A stretch of DNA of 64,000 nucleotides from Chitinophaga pinensis (GCA_945897185.1 CAMDFC010000001.1:58448-122447); one strand, 5' to 3'; counted from the stretch's first letter, positions 1 through 9,610 are shown. The notes: generated from the letters alone by a model not told the origin. Numbers and translations are program-made.

Positions 1-1062
1 AGTGATTTTTCTGCTTTGGATGGTACTAAATTACTGATCATCTTACTTGGCTTAATTATTGGTGCGGTATCCTTCTCTGGTAGTATGATTGCCTGGGGTA
101 AACTCAATGGTAAAATCAAAGATTTTGCTTTCGGTGGACAGCATATCATCAACCAGGTTATTTTGTTGTTGAATGTTGTTATTGCCGCATACATTATAAC
201 AGTTAGGCCAGAACAAACGCATGTGTTGTTTTATGTTATTGTTGCCTTATCTATTTTGTACGGGATTTTCTTTGTGCTTCCAATTGGTGGGGCTGATATG
301 CCAGTAGTTATTTCATTGCTCAATTCATTTACTGGTGTTGCTGCTGCTTGTGGTGGGTTTTTGTATGGAAATAAGGTAATGCTTACAGGAGGTATTCTTG
401 TAGGTGCTGCGGGTACATTGCTTACCATTTTAATGTGTAAAGCCATGAACAGGTCGCTTTTAAACGTGTTGATTGGATCTTTTGGAGGAAATAAAGCATC
501 CACAGCTGGCGCGGGTGTTGGAGTTAGTGGCTCTTACAAGGAGGTTACACTAAGCGATGCAGCTGTTGTAATGAGTTATGCTAACAAAGTGATGATTGTG
601 CCAGGTTACGGCTTAGCAGTTGCTCAAGCACAACACGTTTGTCACGAACTTGAAAAAGCATTAGAAGCAAAAGGTGTCGAAGTTAAATATGCTATTCACC
701 CTGTTGCAGGAAGAATGCCCGGTCATATGAACGTGTTATTGGCCGAAGCAGATGTGAATTATGAGAAATTATTAGAAATGGAACTGGCAAATGAGGAGTT
801 CAAAAATACCGACGTAGTACTTATCCTAGGGGCCAATGACGTTGTGAATCCTGCAGCTAAATCTGATCCTGCTTCACCCATTTATGGTATGCCTATTCTT
901 GAGGTAGAAGAGGCAAAGCATGTTATTGTAAACAAGCGAAGCATGAAACCTGGTTATGCGGGAATTGAAAATCAATTGTTCTTTCAGCCCAAAACATCAA
1001 TGCTATTTGGAGACGCTAAGAAAGCACTCCAAGACCTCTTGGCCGAAGTGAGGAGTATTTAA
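1..1062 (+). CDS. pntB: NAD(P) transhydrogenase subunit beta, 3' part
   Basis: This is the C-terminal part of the membrane subunit of proton-translocating transhydrogenase, which exchanges hydride between NADH and NADP+ using the proton gradient. The first ~150 residues are hydrophobic membrane helices. From about residue 190 comes the NADP(H)-binding domain, with the signatures VMIVPGYGLAVAQAQ, HPVAGRMPGHMNVLL and GANDVVNPAAK. The reading frame is open to base 1, and the track start at 16 is an internal TTG, so the gene begins upstream of the window (full-length PntB is about 460 aa). The pntA genes presumably lie just upstream. It supplies NADPH, which is relevant to the rhodopsin proton pump elsewhere in the window, although that link is inference. 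Confidence 0.96.
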   Translation, partial: SDFSALDGTKLLIILLGLIIGAVSFSGSMIAWGKLNGKIKDFAFGGQHIINQVILLLNVVIAAYIITVRPEQTHVLFYVIVALSILYGIFFVLPIGGADMPVVISLLNSFTGVAAACGGFLYGNKVMLTGGILVGAAGTLLTILMCKAMNRSLLNVLIGSFGGNKASTAGAGVGVSGSYKEVTLSDAAVVMSYANKVMIVPGYGLAVAQAQHVCHELEKALEAKGVEVKYAIHPVAGRMPGHMNVLLAEADVNYEKLLEMELANEEFKNTDVVLILGANDVVNPAAKSDPASPIYGMPILEVEEAKHVIVNKRSMKPGYAGIENQLFFQPKTSMLFGDAKKALQDLLAEVRSI

Positions 1063-1075
1063 TCAAACTTATTGT

Positions 1076-1093
1076 TTCTTGAGTTTTCAAGAA
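1076..1093 (+). terminator. weak hairpin after pntB
   Basis: A perfect 7-bp inverted repeat, TTCTTGA-GTTT-TCAAGAA, lies 14 nt after the pntB stop. It is not followed directly by a T-run (the next T-rich stretch starts about 10 nt later), so it is at best a weak terminator or an mRNA 3'-end stabiliser. Confidence 0.3.
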
Positions 1094-1211
1094 TGCATTG
1101 CTTATTTTTAAGCTGCTAAATTCTTGGTTTCGTCTCATATGTTTCAACCTTCTTTATGTGGTTTGAATTATTGAGGAACAACCATAGAATACAGCATTTA
1201 CAGCAACAAAT

Positions 1212-2576
1212 ATGGTTCTTAAAGAAGACTTCCTAAAATCAATCAATCATTGTACGGGCTTTGAGAGAGCGGCTTTGATAGAAGCACACCAACACAGTCC
1301 TTCTGTGTCTATTCGTTTGAATCCGGACAAAGTGGATCAGCATTCATTGGTTTTGGATGAAAATAATTTGTTGCTTGAAGTGCCTTGGTGTAGCAATGCT
1401 TTTTTTTTGAAAGAACGACCATCATTTACATTGGATCCTCTTTTTCATGCTGGTGCTTACTATGTGCAAGAAGCATCTAGCATGTTTCTTAGGCATGTGG
1501 TAAATGAAGTTTTGAAAGATGGAAAAGGAAATAAAGCGTTGGATTTGTGTGCTGCACCAGGTGGTAAAACAACATTACTTGCATCAATGCAGCAGTTTGG
1601 ACTGGTTGTTTCAAATGAAATCATTCAATCGCGTGTTGGTGTATTACAAGAAAACGCAATCAAGTGGGGCAATAAAAAAATACTTGTTTCCAACAATGAT
1701 CCTTCAGATTTTAAACGGTTATCAGGATTCTTTGATTTTGTGATGATTGATGCGCCTTGCAGTGGAAGTGGGTTGTTTCGCAAGGATGAAAAAGCCATGA
1801 AAGAATGGAATCCGGGCTTGGTAGATTTTTGCGCTGCAAGACAAAAACGAATTTTACATGCCGCCATTGATACTGTTGCAGAAGGTGGGTATTTATTCTA
1901 TTCTACTTGTTCGTTTTCAAGTGAAGAAAATGAGGATAATCTTGATTTTCTAATGGATACTGGCTTGTTTGAATCTGTAGATATACCTGTTGATGAAACC
2001 TGGGGTGTGGTTAGTTCTTGCTCATCCAAACATGGCGCAAGTGGATATCGTTTTTATCCAGATAAAGTAAGGGGGGAAGGTTTTTTTTGTGGACTGCTTA
2101 GAAAAACTAAGACACTAAATGCTGAATATATTGATTTGCCTTTACCGTTAGCGGCTTTTCAACCTAAGCTAAATATGAGCGATTGGGTAAAGGGGATTGA
2201 AAATTTGTTGCTTTTCAAAAAAGAAGAAGAGTTATTTGCCTTTGATCAAGCTTATGCACAAGAATTGGCACTATTGTCGAAACTATTGAGGTTAAGGAAA
2301 TCTGGTCTTCGAATGGGAGAATTGATTCGTGACGAATTTGTTCCAAATCATGAGTTAGCAATGTCTTCCATCCAATCTTTGAGTTTACCAAGTGTTGAAT
2401 TGGATCTTGCTCAATCGTTAAAGTATTTACGAAGAGAAACATTAGACCTGGATGTTCTGCAAAAGGGATGGACTTTGGTAAAGTATAAAAAAATATCTCT
2501 GGGTTGGATAAAAATCGTTCAAGGCAAGGCAAAGAACCATTATCCCTTAAACTGGCGAATCCTCATGCGGGGTTGA
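1212..2576 (+). CDS. RsmF/NSUN-family RNA 5-methylcytosine methyltransferase
   Basis: SAM-dependent rRNA or tRNA cytosine-C5 methyltransferase of the NOL1/NOP2/Sun family. The SAM-binding motif LDLCAAPGGKTT sits near residue 111. The two catalytic-cysteine motifs are DAPCSGSG near 180 and YSTCSFSSEEN near 231. The C-terminal ~160 residues match the extra RNA-binding region of the RsmF (YebU) type, and 454 aa is normal for that group. The ATG at 1212 leaves a 149-bp gap after pntB, so it probably has its own promoter. The exact target base cannot be read from sequence; 16S rRNA m5C1407 is the E. coli RsmF site. Confidence 0.9.
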   Translation: MVLKEDFLKSINHCTGFERAALIEAHQHSPSVSIRLNPDKVDQHSLVLDENNLLLEVPWCSNAFFLKERPSFTLDPLFHAGAYYVQEASSMFLRHVVNEVLKDGKGNKALDLCAAPGGKTTLLASMQQFGLVVSNEIIQSRVGVLQENAIKWGNKKILVSNNDPSDFKRLSGFFDFVMIDAPCSGSGLFRKDEKAMKEWNPGLVDFCAARQKRILHAAIDTVAEGGYLFYSTCSFSSEENEDNLDFLMDTGLFESVDIPVDETWGVVSSCSSKHGASGYRFYPDKVRGEGFFCGLLRKTKTLNAEYIDLPLPLAAFQPKLNMSDWVKGIENLLLFKKEEELFAFDQAYAQELALLSKLLRLRKSGLRMGELIRDEFVPNHELAMSSIQSLSLPSVELDLAQSLKYLRRETLDLDVLQKGWTLVKYKKISLGWIKIVQGKAKNHYPLNWRILMRG

Positions 2577-2669
2577 ACTTTTGTTAAAATTAGTTTTATA
2601 TCAATAAGGCCTATTCCCTTTTTGCTATCTTCGATAATATTGAATTATTTTGTAGTGTAAGTCTCTGAT

Positions 2670-3656
2670 ATGAAAGCAATACTCTTATCTATTTTTTTAT
2701 TTGTTTCTGGTGTTTTGAATGCGCAGCAAAATAAATTTATTGCACATTCAAACAACAATGGAATTTATATCGAGCATAAGGTAATGCCAAAGGAGAATTG
2801 GTATAGTGTTGGAAGGGCTTATTTTATCAGTCCCAAAGAAATTGCAAGTTTTAATGGACTTACACTTGAAAAGGGACTTACTATAGGGCAGTTGATTAAT
2901 GTTCCTTTGACTAGTGTGAATTTTTTACAATCTACAGCTGTATCTACCGGCGCACCTGTATATCATGTGGTACAGCCCAAAGAAGGGTTGTTGAGAATTG
3001 CGGGTACTTATGGATTAGATCTCAATGGGATAAAGAACCTAAATGGATTAAAGACAGATCAAATTGGTTTGGGATACAGTTTAATTGTTGGATATCTGGC
3101 TGCGGGTAGTACAAATGTTCCAGAACTTGTTACTGATGCATCCAAGACCAATAAGGTAGTGCCTGCAACAAAAGAGTTGACGGCAAGTGTTGTTACGCCA
3201 AAGGCTGAAGTGAAGTCTGTTCCTGGGTCTGACAAGACCAAGGAAAATGTGGTAATTCCTGTGGCAAAAACTGTAGAGCAGTCAACTCAGCCAAAGACGC
3301 AGACTCCGAGTACATTTGTAAAGACAGGGACTAGTTTTTTTGCTGGTGGCTTTGATCAACAAGCTAAAGAAAGTAAAGAACTGCGATTAGATAATCCGGC
3401 TTATGGTGTATTTAAAAGTTCAAGTGGATGGCAAGACGGGAAGTATTATCTGCTCATGAATGATGCTGTTCCAGGAACAATTGTTAAGATAGGTGCTGTT
3501 GAATCTGGGAAAACGATACATGCAAAAGTATTAGGAGCCGTTCCCCCGGGGAAAGAGAGTGAAGGTTTAGCACTTAGGTTAAGTAATGCTGCTGCAGCAG
3601 CGTTGGGCATGCAGGAGGGAGCTAACCTTTCTGTTTTTGTGATCTGGCATAAATAA
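2670..3656 (+). CDS. secreted LysM-domain protein with C-terminal barrel-like domain
   Basis: Exported cell-wall-associated protein of 328 aa. A signal peptide covers about residues 1-18 (ends LNAQ). Two LysM-type repeats follow: one around 33-80 (HKVMPKENWYSVGRAY) and a more divergent one around 96-144 (YHVVQPKEGLLRIAGTYGL). A Pro/Thr/Lys-rich linker spans ~150-235. The last ~90 residues resemble a double-psi-beta-barrel (RlpA-like) domain. LysM modules bind peptidoglycan glycans. It starts a closely spaced run with the DUF1800 gene (15 nt downstream) and the genes after it, suggesting one envelope-related operon. No catalytic domain is recognised. Confidence 0.8.
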   Translation: MKAILLSIFLFVSGVLNAQQNKFIAHSNNNGIYIEHKVMPKENWYSVGRAYFISPKEIASFNGLTLEKGLTIGQLINVPLTSVNFLQSTAVSTGAPVYHVVQPKEGLLRIAGTYGLDLNGIKNLNGLKTDQIGLGYSLIVGYLAAGSTNVPELVTDASKTNKVVPATKELTASVVTPKAEVKSVPGSDKTKENVVIPVAKTVEQSTQPKTQTPSTFVKTGTSFFAGGFDQQAKESKELRLDNPAYGVFKSSSGWQDGKYYLLMNDAVPGTIVKIGAVESGKTIHAKVLGAVPPGKESEGLALRLSNAAAAALGMQEGANLSVFVIWHK

Positions 3657-3671
3657 CTTTATATTTAGATA

Positions 3672-5288
3672 ATGGATAATGTAAGACCTCTACAGTGGGC
3701 TCCCAGCTTACAGGCCTATAGTGGCCAATGGGATGACGCATCTGCAAGGCATCTGTTACGTCGAACTCATTTTGGTGTCAAATTAGCTGAACTTAAAACT
3801 GTCAAAGAGCTAGGATTGACAGCAACTCTTGATATTTTATTGAACGATCAACTAGCTCAGCCCTTACCTCCTATTAAAGAGTATAATCCTACTAATGCAA
3901 CTGTGCCTGATTTATTAATTGCAGGCGGACAAACATGGGTAAATGATCCTACAACAGATGGTACCATTAACTCATTAAGAAGATCCTCGTTCAAGAAATG
4001 GTGGGTTGGGCAAATGCTTAATCAGCAAATCTCTTTGCGCGAAAAGATGACCCTGTTTTTGCATAATCATTTTGCAACCGAAAGTGTTGATATTGGTAAT
4101 GCACAATTTTTATATAAGCATCATTCGTTACTTCGAAAAAACGCATTGGGTAATTTCAAGAATTTAGTAAAGGAAATTACTACTGATCCTGCCATGCTGG
4201 TTTATTTGAATGGCCAAAATAACAACAAGACTGCACCTGATGAAAATTTTGCACGTGAAATTCAGGAACTTTTTGTAATTGGAAAAGGCAAAGGTGCTGG
4301 TTTTAACGAGGCTGATGTGAAGGCGGCCGCCAGGGTGTTAACGGGTTGGAGAAATAATGCTGCTGAAATAAAATCCTTTTTTGACCCGAATAGACATGAT
4401 GTTAATGACAAGCAGTTTTCTGAGTTTTATAAAAGTAAAAAAATTGTAGGTAAAACAGGAGCAGATGCAGGATCAAATGAGCTGGATGAATTGATTGGTA
4501 TGTTATTTGAAACTGATGAAGTTGCTTTGTATTTATGTAGAAGAATTTATGTTTGGTTTATACATTATCAAATAACGCCTGAGATTGAGGAAGCAATTAT
4601 TGTACCTCTAGCACAAGTTTTCCGTCAAAACAATTATGAGATCAAGCCGGTGCTTAGATTGTTATTGGGAAGTCAACACTTTTTTGATCTAATGAATAGG
4701 GGATGTCAGATAAAAAGTCCGGTTGATATGCTCATTGGAATGCTCCGTGAAATGGAAGTTAAGTTTCCGGCTGATACTCAATATACCAATCAATATGGCT
4801 TATGGAATCAGCTTGTTAATTATTTAACGAATATGCAGCAGAACATTGGTGATCCACCTGATGTAAGTGGTTGGAAAGCTTATTATCAAGAACCAGGGTA
4901 CTATAAATTCTGGATCAATACAGATACATTGCCGAAGCGAATACAGTATTTGGATACACTTGTTGCTATTGGTTATACTTTTGGAGGATTCAAGATGGTT
5001 GTTGATGGCACAAGCTGGATTAAACTTTTTCCAAACCCATCCGATCCAAACAGTTTGGTTGAAGCATTGTGTGTTCATTTATTGGGTGTTGATATTTCTG
5101 CCTCACATAAAGCCCAATTAAAAACAGATATCTTGTTAGCTGGTCAGGCGCAAGATTATTATTGGACTGACGCTTGGGAATTGTTTATTGGAACACCATC
5201 AAATATGGCAAATACCAAGCATGTTTCAACAGCGGTAACAAATTTAATAAAATATTTGGTTGATTTACCGGAGTATCAACTTTGCTAA
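3672..5288 (+). CDS. DUF1800 family protein
   Basis: A 538-aa protein matching the DUF1800 family by its N-terminal HLLRRTHFGVK region, the REKMTLFLHNHFATE block, DENFAREIQELFVIG and the C-terminal DPPDVSGW segment. The biochemical function is unknown. DUF1800 genes are regularly followed by a DUF1501 gene, as here (9 nt gap), and the two products are thought to act together on the cell surface or in the periplasm. No classical signal peptide is visible at the chosen ATG; export may depend on the partner or on an overlooked start. Family assignment is firm, function is not. Confidence 0.88.
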   Translation: MDNVRPLQWAPSLQAYSGQWDDASARHLLRRTHFGVKLAELKTVKELGLTATLDILLNDQLAQPLPPIKEYNPTNATVPDLLIAGGQTWVNDPTTDGTINSLRRSSFKKWWVGQMLNQQISLREKMTLFLHNHFATESVDIGNAQFLYKHHSLLRKNALGNFKNLVKEITTDPAMLVYLNGQNNNKTAPDENFAREIQELFVIGKGKGAGFNEADVKAAARVLTGWRNNAAEIKSFFDPNRHDVNDKQFSEFYKSKKIVGKTGADAGSNELDELIGMLFETDEVALYLCRRIYVWFIHYQITPEIEEAIIVPLAQVFRQNNYEIKPVLRLLLGSQHFFDLMNRGCQIKSPVDMLIGMLREMEVKFPADTQYTNQYGLWNQLVNYLTNMQQNIGDPPDVSGWKAYYQEPGYYKFWINTDTLPKRIQYLDTLVAIGYTFGGFKMVVDGTSWIKLFPNPSDPNSLVEALCVHLLGVDISASHKAQLKTDILLAGQAQDYYWTDAWELFIGTPSNMANTKHVSTAVTNLIKYLVDLPEYQLC

Positions 5289-5297
5289 ACGCAGTGT

Positions 5298-6872
5298 ATG
5301 AAAAGGAGAAGATTTATAAGAAATGTTGCCCCTGCAGGTTTTATGGTGCCTTCCTTTGTACAAGGGATAGGTTTCAGAGCATTTGACACCGGGCATACAT
5401 TTTTAAATCAGGTGCTTTTGCCTACTGGAGACAACGACCGGGTTCTAGTGATAGTGCAGTTAAATGGAGGCAATGATGGTTTGAATACGGTTATACCCAT
5501 AGATAATTATAGTAAGTATGTTAATGCACGGAAAAATATTTTTATTGAGGAGTCGAAAATATTGAAGCTCAGGGGACATGAACGTGTAGGGCTACACCCA
5601 GCAATGACAGGTATGCAGCAACTGTTTAATGAAGACAAATTGCATATAGTCCAATCTGTTGGGTATGCGCAACCTAACTTTTCTCATTTTCGTGCAACTG
5701 ATATATGGATGTCCGCTTCGGACAGTAAACAAGTTTTGAATTCAGGGTGGTTGGGGCGTTTTTTAGATGAAGCTTATCCAGGTTTTCCTGCTGGATATCC
5801 AAATGTAAACATGCCGGATCCATTGGCTATTCAAATTGGATCAGTTGCTTCATTAACCCTTCAGGGGCCAATACAGCCAATGGGTATGAGTATTTCAAAC
5901 CCTTCTAGTTTCTATAATTTGGTCAACAATATTGAAAGTCCAGCTCCCAATACATTGGCTGGAATGGAACTCTCTTTTATTCGAGAAACATCAAGACAAA
6001 CGCAGAAATTCTCAGAAGTTATCAAGGCGGCCAACGCAAAAGTGATTGTTCAAAATCCATATCCAACAGGAAATACATTGGCTGATCAACTCAAGATAGT
6101 AGCGCGACTAATTAAGGGTGGACTGAAAACAAAAATTTACATGGTGAATTATGGTGGGTTTGATACACATGCCAACCAAGTTGAATCTGGCAACAATGGA
6201 TCAGGAACTCATGCAAGATTGTTGGGAAATGTGAGTTCGGCCATCAAGGCATTTATGGATGATTTAGTTTATTTAGGCATTGATGACCGCGTACTTGGAA
6301 TGACATTTTCAGAATTCGGAAGAAGAATTTTGAGTAACGCTTCTCGTGGAACAGACCATGGTGCAGCTGCGCCTCTTTTTATTTTTGGTTCTCGTGTTCA
6401 AGGTGGAATATCAGGCAGTAATCCAATCATTCCTACAAATGCAGGAGTGGGCGATAACATTCCTTTTCAGTATGATTTTAGAAGTGTTTATGCCAGTATA
6501 CTTTCCAATTGGCTTTGTGTGGATGATGGGATGTTGAATACAGTTTTGTTAAAGAATTTTCAAAACCTACCATTGACAAAACTTGGAACCTGTTCTGTGC
6601 TTAAGCCTGTAGGCGATCCAGAAAATTTGTTAGTGGTTTATCCCAATCCATTTCATAAATTAATTGCTATTCAATTCAAAACAATAGGAGGACATACTTT
6701 GCTTCAAGTGCTTGATGGAGCAGGGCGATTGGTTAAAATAGTATATGATAAAGAAGTGGCTGAAGGAACCTACCGAATCGATTTCGATGGAGAACATCTG
6801 CCTCCTGGAATTTATTATGTACGTTTGCAGAATCAACTCATCCAACAGGTCAAATCTATTTTGAAGGTCTAA
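5298..6872 (+). CDS. DUF1501 family protein with Tat-like signal and T9SS sorting domain
   Basis: A 524-aa exported protein. The N-terminus MKRRRFIRN followed by a hydrophobic stretch resembles a twin-arginine signal (RRxFI). The core is a DUF1501 (sulfatase-like alkaline-phosphatase fold) domain with QLNGGNDGLNTVIP near residue 52 and FSEFGRRILSN and TDHGAAAPLFIFG around 340-365. The last ~75 residues form a type IX secretion C-terminal sorting domain: VVYPNPFHK, a beta-rich middle, LPPGIYYVRL and a basic end. It follows DUF1800 by 9 nt and precedes an FkbM methyltransferase by 1 nt, so the genes are almost certainly co-transcribed. The substrate is unknown. Confidence 0.9.
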   Translation: MKRRRFIRNVAPAGFMVPSFVQGIGFRAFDTGHTFLNQVLLPTGDNDRVLVIVQLNGGNDGLNTVIPIDNYSKYVNARKNIFIEESKILKLRGHERVGLHPAMTGMQQLFNEDKLHIVQSVGYAQPNFSHFRATDIWMSASDSKQVLNSGWLGRFLDEAYPGFPAGYPNVNMPDPLAIQIGSVASLTLQGPIQPMGMSISNPSSFYNLVNNIESPAPNTLAGMELSFIRETSRQTQKFSEVIKAANAKVIVQNPYPTGNTLADQLKIVARLIKGGLKTKIYMVNYGGFDTHANQVESGNNGSGTHARLLGNVSSAIKAFMDDLVYLGIDDRVLGMTFSEFGRRILSNASRGTDHGAAAPLFIFGSRVQGGISGSNPIIPTNAGVGDNIPFQYDFRSVYASILSNWLCVDDGMLNTVLLKNFQNLPLTKLGTCSVLKPVGDPENLLVVYPNPFHKLIAIQFKTIGGHTLLQVLDGAGRLVKIVYDKEVAEGTYRIDFDGEHLPPGIYYVRLQNQLIQQVKSILKV

Positions 6873-6873
6873 T

Positions 6874-7758
6874 ATGTCTTATAATTCTTCTTTGTTGTAT
6901 CGTTTACTTGTACCCAAGCCCATTCGCACAAAAATATTGTTGTCGCGTTTACAGAAAGAAATACCTGCGTATCATGAAGCTTCAATTGGTTTCAAAGAAG
7001 ACCAAGAGCGAAAGGAAGTTGTTGATTATGTGCGCAATCACGGTGTTCAAATTTTCCCATACCACTTTACTAAAAACTATAAGCAAGAAGAAATTCAAGT
7101 ATATCATGATGATGAGTGTGGTATGTATTTTGTTTTACAAGAGTGTAAGCGTCTTTACTTCAAAAAAAAGTGGTCGGTCAATAGAATTAAAAAATCACTC
7201 CATGATTTAACCTTGGAGCAGGATGAAATGAGTCCACATCGTTATTTATCAAATGATTTTGATCTGGATGAAAACGACGTACTGGCTGATTTTGGTGCTG
7301 CAGAAGGTAACTTCACACTCGCAGTAGTCGATCGCATCAAGAAAGCCTATTTGTTTGAATGCGATCCTGAATGGATTGAGGCGCTCGAGATGACCTTCAG
7401 GCCATGGAAGGACAGGGTAGAAATAGTCCCAAAATTTGTTTCTGATAAAAATGACGAGCAGCACTGCTCTGGGGATGTTTTTTTCAATGACAAAGAAATT
7501 AGTTTTTTAAAAATTGATGTTGATGGTGGAGAAAGAGGGTTGCTAAACGGGTTTAAGAAAATTCTACAGCAAACAACAAACATGAAGATTGCTTTGTGTA
7601 CATACCACCAACACAATGATGAGCAAGAGTTTACGGAAATGCTAACACAAATGAATTATAGTGTTACTCCATCCAGGGGGTATATGATTTTTCATTATGA
7701 TAAAAAAATCAAATCCCCATTTATACGACGCGCTTTGATTAGGGCTCAAAAAAACTGA
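6874..7758 (+). CDS. FkbM-family SAM-dependent methyltransferase
   Basis: A 294-aa soluble protein with a Rossmann methyltransferase core from about residue 125: the SAM-binding motif VLADFGAAEGNFTL, the acidic loop LFECDPEW and the FkbM signature FLKIDVDGGERGLL around 210. The family O-methylates glycans, polyketides or peptides, and the substrate here is unknown. The N-terminal ~120 residues are not recognised. It begins 1 nt after the DUF1501 stop and ends 1 nt before the Nudix start, so it belongs to the same operon and may modify a surface glycan. Confidence 0.8.
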   Translation: MSYNSSLLYRLLVPKPIRTKILLSRLQKEIPAYHEASIGFKEDQERKEVVDYVRNHGVQIFPYHFTKNYKQEEIQVYHDDECGMYFVLQECKRLYFKKKWSVNRIKKSLHDLTLEQDEMSPHRYLSNDFDLDENDVLADFGAAEGNFTLAVVDRIKKAYLFECDPEWIEALEMTFRPWKDRVEIVPKFVSDKNDEQHCSGDVFFNDKEISFLKIDVDGGERGLLNGFKKILQQTTNMKIALCTYHQHNDEQEFTEMLTQMNYSVTPSRGYMIFHYDKKIKSPFIRRALIRAQKN

Positions 7759-7759
7759 C

Positions 7760-8308
7760 ATGAATTGGAAGCTGCTCAAGTCTGAATACTTATTTAAGGA
7801 CCTCTGGTTTACAGTTAGAAAAGATACTTGTGAAAGAAAAGGGGGACAATTGGTTGACCCATATTATGTTTACGAATTTCCAGAATGGGTTACAGCCGTG
7901 GCACTAACCGAAGAGGGGGACTTTATTTTTGAAAGACAGTATAGGCATGCAGCAGGGCAAACCATGCTGGAAATTCCCGGGGGATGTGTAGATCCTCAAG
8001 ATTTAAATTTAGAATCGGCTATATCAAGAGAACTGAAGGAGGAGACTGGTTATGTATTTAATGAATATCACTATTTGGGTAAGACTTCTGCCAATCCTTC
8101 CACCCACAACAATTGGATGCATTTTTTTTTAGCTACAGGAGGCAAGAGGGAAAGCGAACAAGAGTTGGATCCCAATGAGGAGATTGAAATTTGTTTACTC
8201 AAATTAGATCAAGTGAAGGACTTATTGAGAAACCAAGAAATTATGCAAAGTATGCATGTGACCGCACTTCTTTATGCCCTAGAAAAGTTAGGAGAGTTAA
8301 AGTATTAA
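7760..8308 (+). CDS. Nudix hydrolase, ADP-ribose pyrophosphatase-like
   Basis: A 182-aa Nudix-fold hydrolase. The Nudix box is read as GGCVDPQD...SRELKEETGY at roughly residues 72-97. The conserved REL.EETG half is intact. The first half carries D where E is usual and has one extra residue, a variant of the canonical spacing. Overall similarity and length fit ADP-ribose or nucleoside-diphosphate-sugar pyrophosphatases, which cleave X-P-P-R compounds with Mg2+. It is the last gene of the plus-strand run and overlaps the 3' end of the convergent folC by 4 bp. Confidence 0.85.
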   Translation: MNWKLLKSEYLFKDLWFTVRKDTCERKGGQLVDPYYVYEFPEWVTAVALTEEGDFIFERQYRHAAGQTMLEIPGGCVDPQDLNLESAISRELKEETGYVFNEYHYLGKTSANPSTHNNWMHFFLATGGKRESEQELDPNEEIEICLLKLDQVKDLLRNQEIMQSMHVTALLYALEKLGELKY

Positions 8309-9606
8309 ATCAATCTTTTTCTGTCTACTTCACCAACAACAAAAATGCTGCCACAGACTATAACAATGTCTCCCTCTTTTGCTCTTTCTTTAAATGTTGA
8401 TAGGGCTTCATTTACATTGATGTAGACATCTCCCTTCAGTCCGTAATTTTCTGCAATTTTTTTCAGCTCATCAGGATCCATAGCTCTTGGTAAATTGGCT
8501 TTAGTAAAAGCATAGTTTGCATGCATAGGAAGCAAAGACATTACTTCATTCACATCTTTATCTGAAGACATCCCAATAACCATATAGAGGTTTTTGAATT
8601 TGAATCTATTGAGTTGTTCGATCATTTTTTGCATTCCATCCCCATTGTGCGCTACATCAAGTATAATTAATGGGGAGGTTGAGATGGTCTCCCATCTACC
8701 ATGCAAACTGGTATTGTCTATGACATTTGTAATTCCGTTTTTTATCGCAATTTCATCCAATGACCATCCCTTCAAGTTCAATTGATCAACTGCGGTTCTG
8801 ACTGTCCGTATATTTTCTTGTTGATAGCTACCTGCTAAGGGACAGGTATAGTTATACTGAGACTGATTGATTAAGCTGGTTATTTCTATGGTTAACTTAC
8901 TTGGGTTCTGCTCTAGTATTTTTGTGCTCCACTGTTGATCGGCATAGATGATGCGAGCATCCATAGCAACTGTTTTTTCTTGAAACACTGTTTTTGTTTC
9001 CAACTGCGTTTTACCAATAACTACTGCAGTTTCTTTTTTGATAATACCTGCTTTTTCAGATGCAATCTTTTCTAGCGTATTGCCAAGAATTTGTACATGG
9101 TCATAGCTAATATTGGTGATAATCGATAGTTCCGGATAAATAACATTGGTGCTATCTAGTCTACCACCTAGACCGGTTTCGATTACTGCAATGTCTACTT
9201 TTTCCTTCGCAAAATAATCAAACGCCATACCAACCGTAACTTCAAAAAAAGAAGGTTCTATTTCTTCAATAAGCGGATTGATTTTTTCTGTAAAATCAAT
9301 AACCTCTTTTTCAGGAATCATTTCTCCATTAATTCGGATGCGTTCTCTAAAGTCTTCAAGGTGTGGGGAAGTGTATAAGCCTGTTTTGTAACCCGCCTCT
9401 TGTAAAATAGAGGAAAGCAAGTGGCTGACAGAACCTTTCCCATTGGTGCCTGCAATATGAATGGTTTTGAACTTATTTTGGGGATCTCCTAAAAATGAAC
9501 AAATGGCATAGGTATTGGCCAAGTCCATTTTCAAGGAAGCAGGTCCAGTTTTTAAAAACATAGGTAATTTTGTATACAGATATTCAAGACAAGCTTTGTA
9601 GTTCAT
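8305..9606 (-). CDS. folC: bifunctional folylpolyglutamate/dihydrofolate synthase
   Basis: Cytoplasmic Mur-ligase-type enzyme that adds glutamate to dihydropteroate and to folates. The N-terminal P-loop is HIAGTNGKGSVSHLL. Further conserved blocks are ETGLGGRLDSTN, NISYDHVQILG, AGIIK, HGRWE and ILDVAHNGDG. The track ORF starts at 9660, but MNYKACLEYLY at 9606 is the better start: it matches the usual N-terminus of the family and avoids running across the divergent gene. That gives 433 aa, the normal length. A TATCTTTG element lies 4 nt upstream of this ATG, implying a very short leader. Confidence 0.95.
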   Translation of the reverse strand: MNYKACLEYLYTKLPMFLKTGPASLKMDLANTYAICSFLGDPQNKFKTIHIAGTNGKGSVSHLLSSILQEAGYKTGLYTSPHLEDFRERIRINGEMIPEKEVIDFTEKINPLIEEIEPSFFEVTVGMAFDYFAKEKVDIAVIETGLGGRLDSTNVIYPELSIITNISYDHVQILGNTLEKIASEKAGIIKKETAVVIGKTQLETKTVFQEKTVAMDARIIYADQQWSTKILEQNPSKLTIEITSLINQSQYNYTCPLAGSYQQENIRTVRTAVDQLNLKGWSLDEIAIKNGITNVIDNTSLHGRWETISTSPLIILDVAHNGDGMQKMIEQLNRFKFKNLYMVIGMSSDKDVNEVMSLLPMHANYAFTKANLPRAMDPDELKKIAENYGLKGDVYINVNEALSTFKERAKEGDIVIVCGSIFVVGEVDRKRLI

Positions 9607-9610
9607 GCTG

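Noticed and set aside
16-1062. pntB beginning at base 16
   Set aside because: The codon at 16 is an internal TTG (Leu) and the frame is open to base 1; the gene starts before the window.
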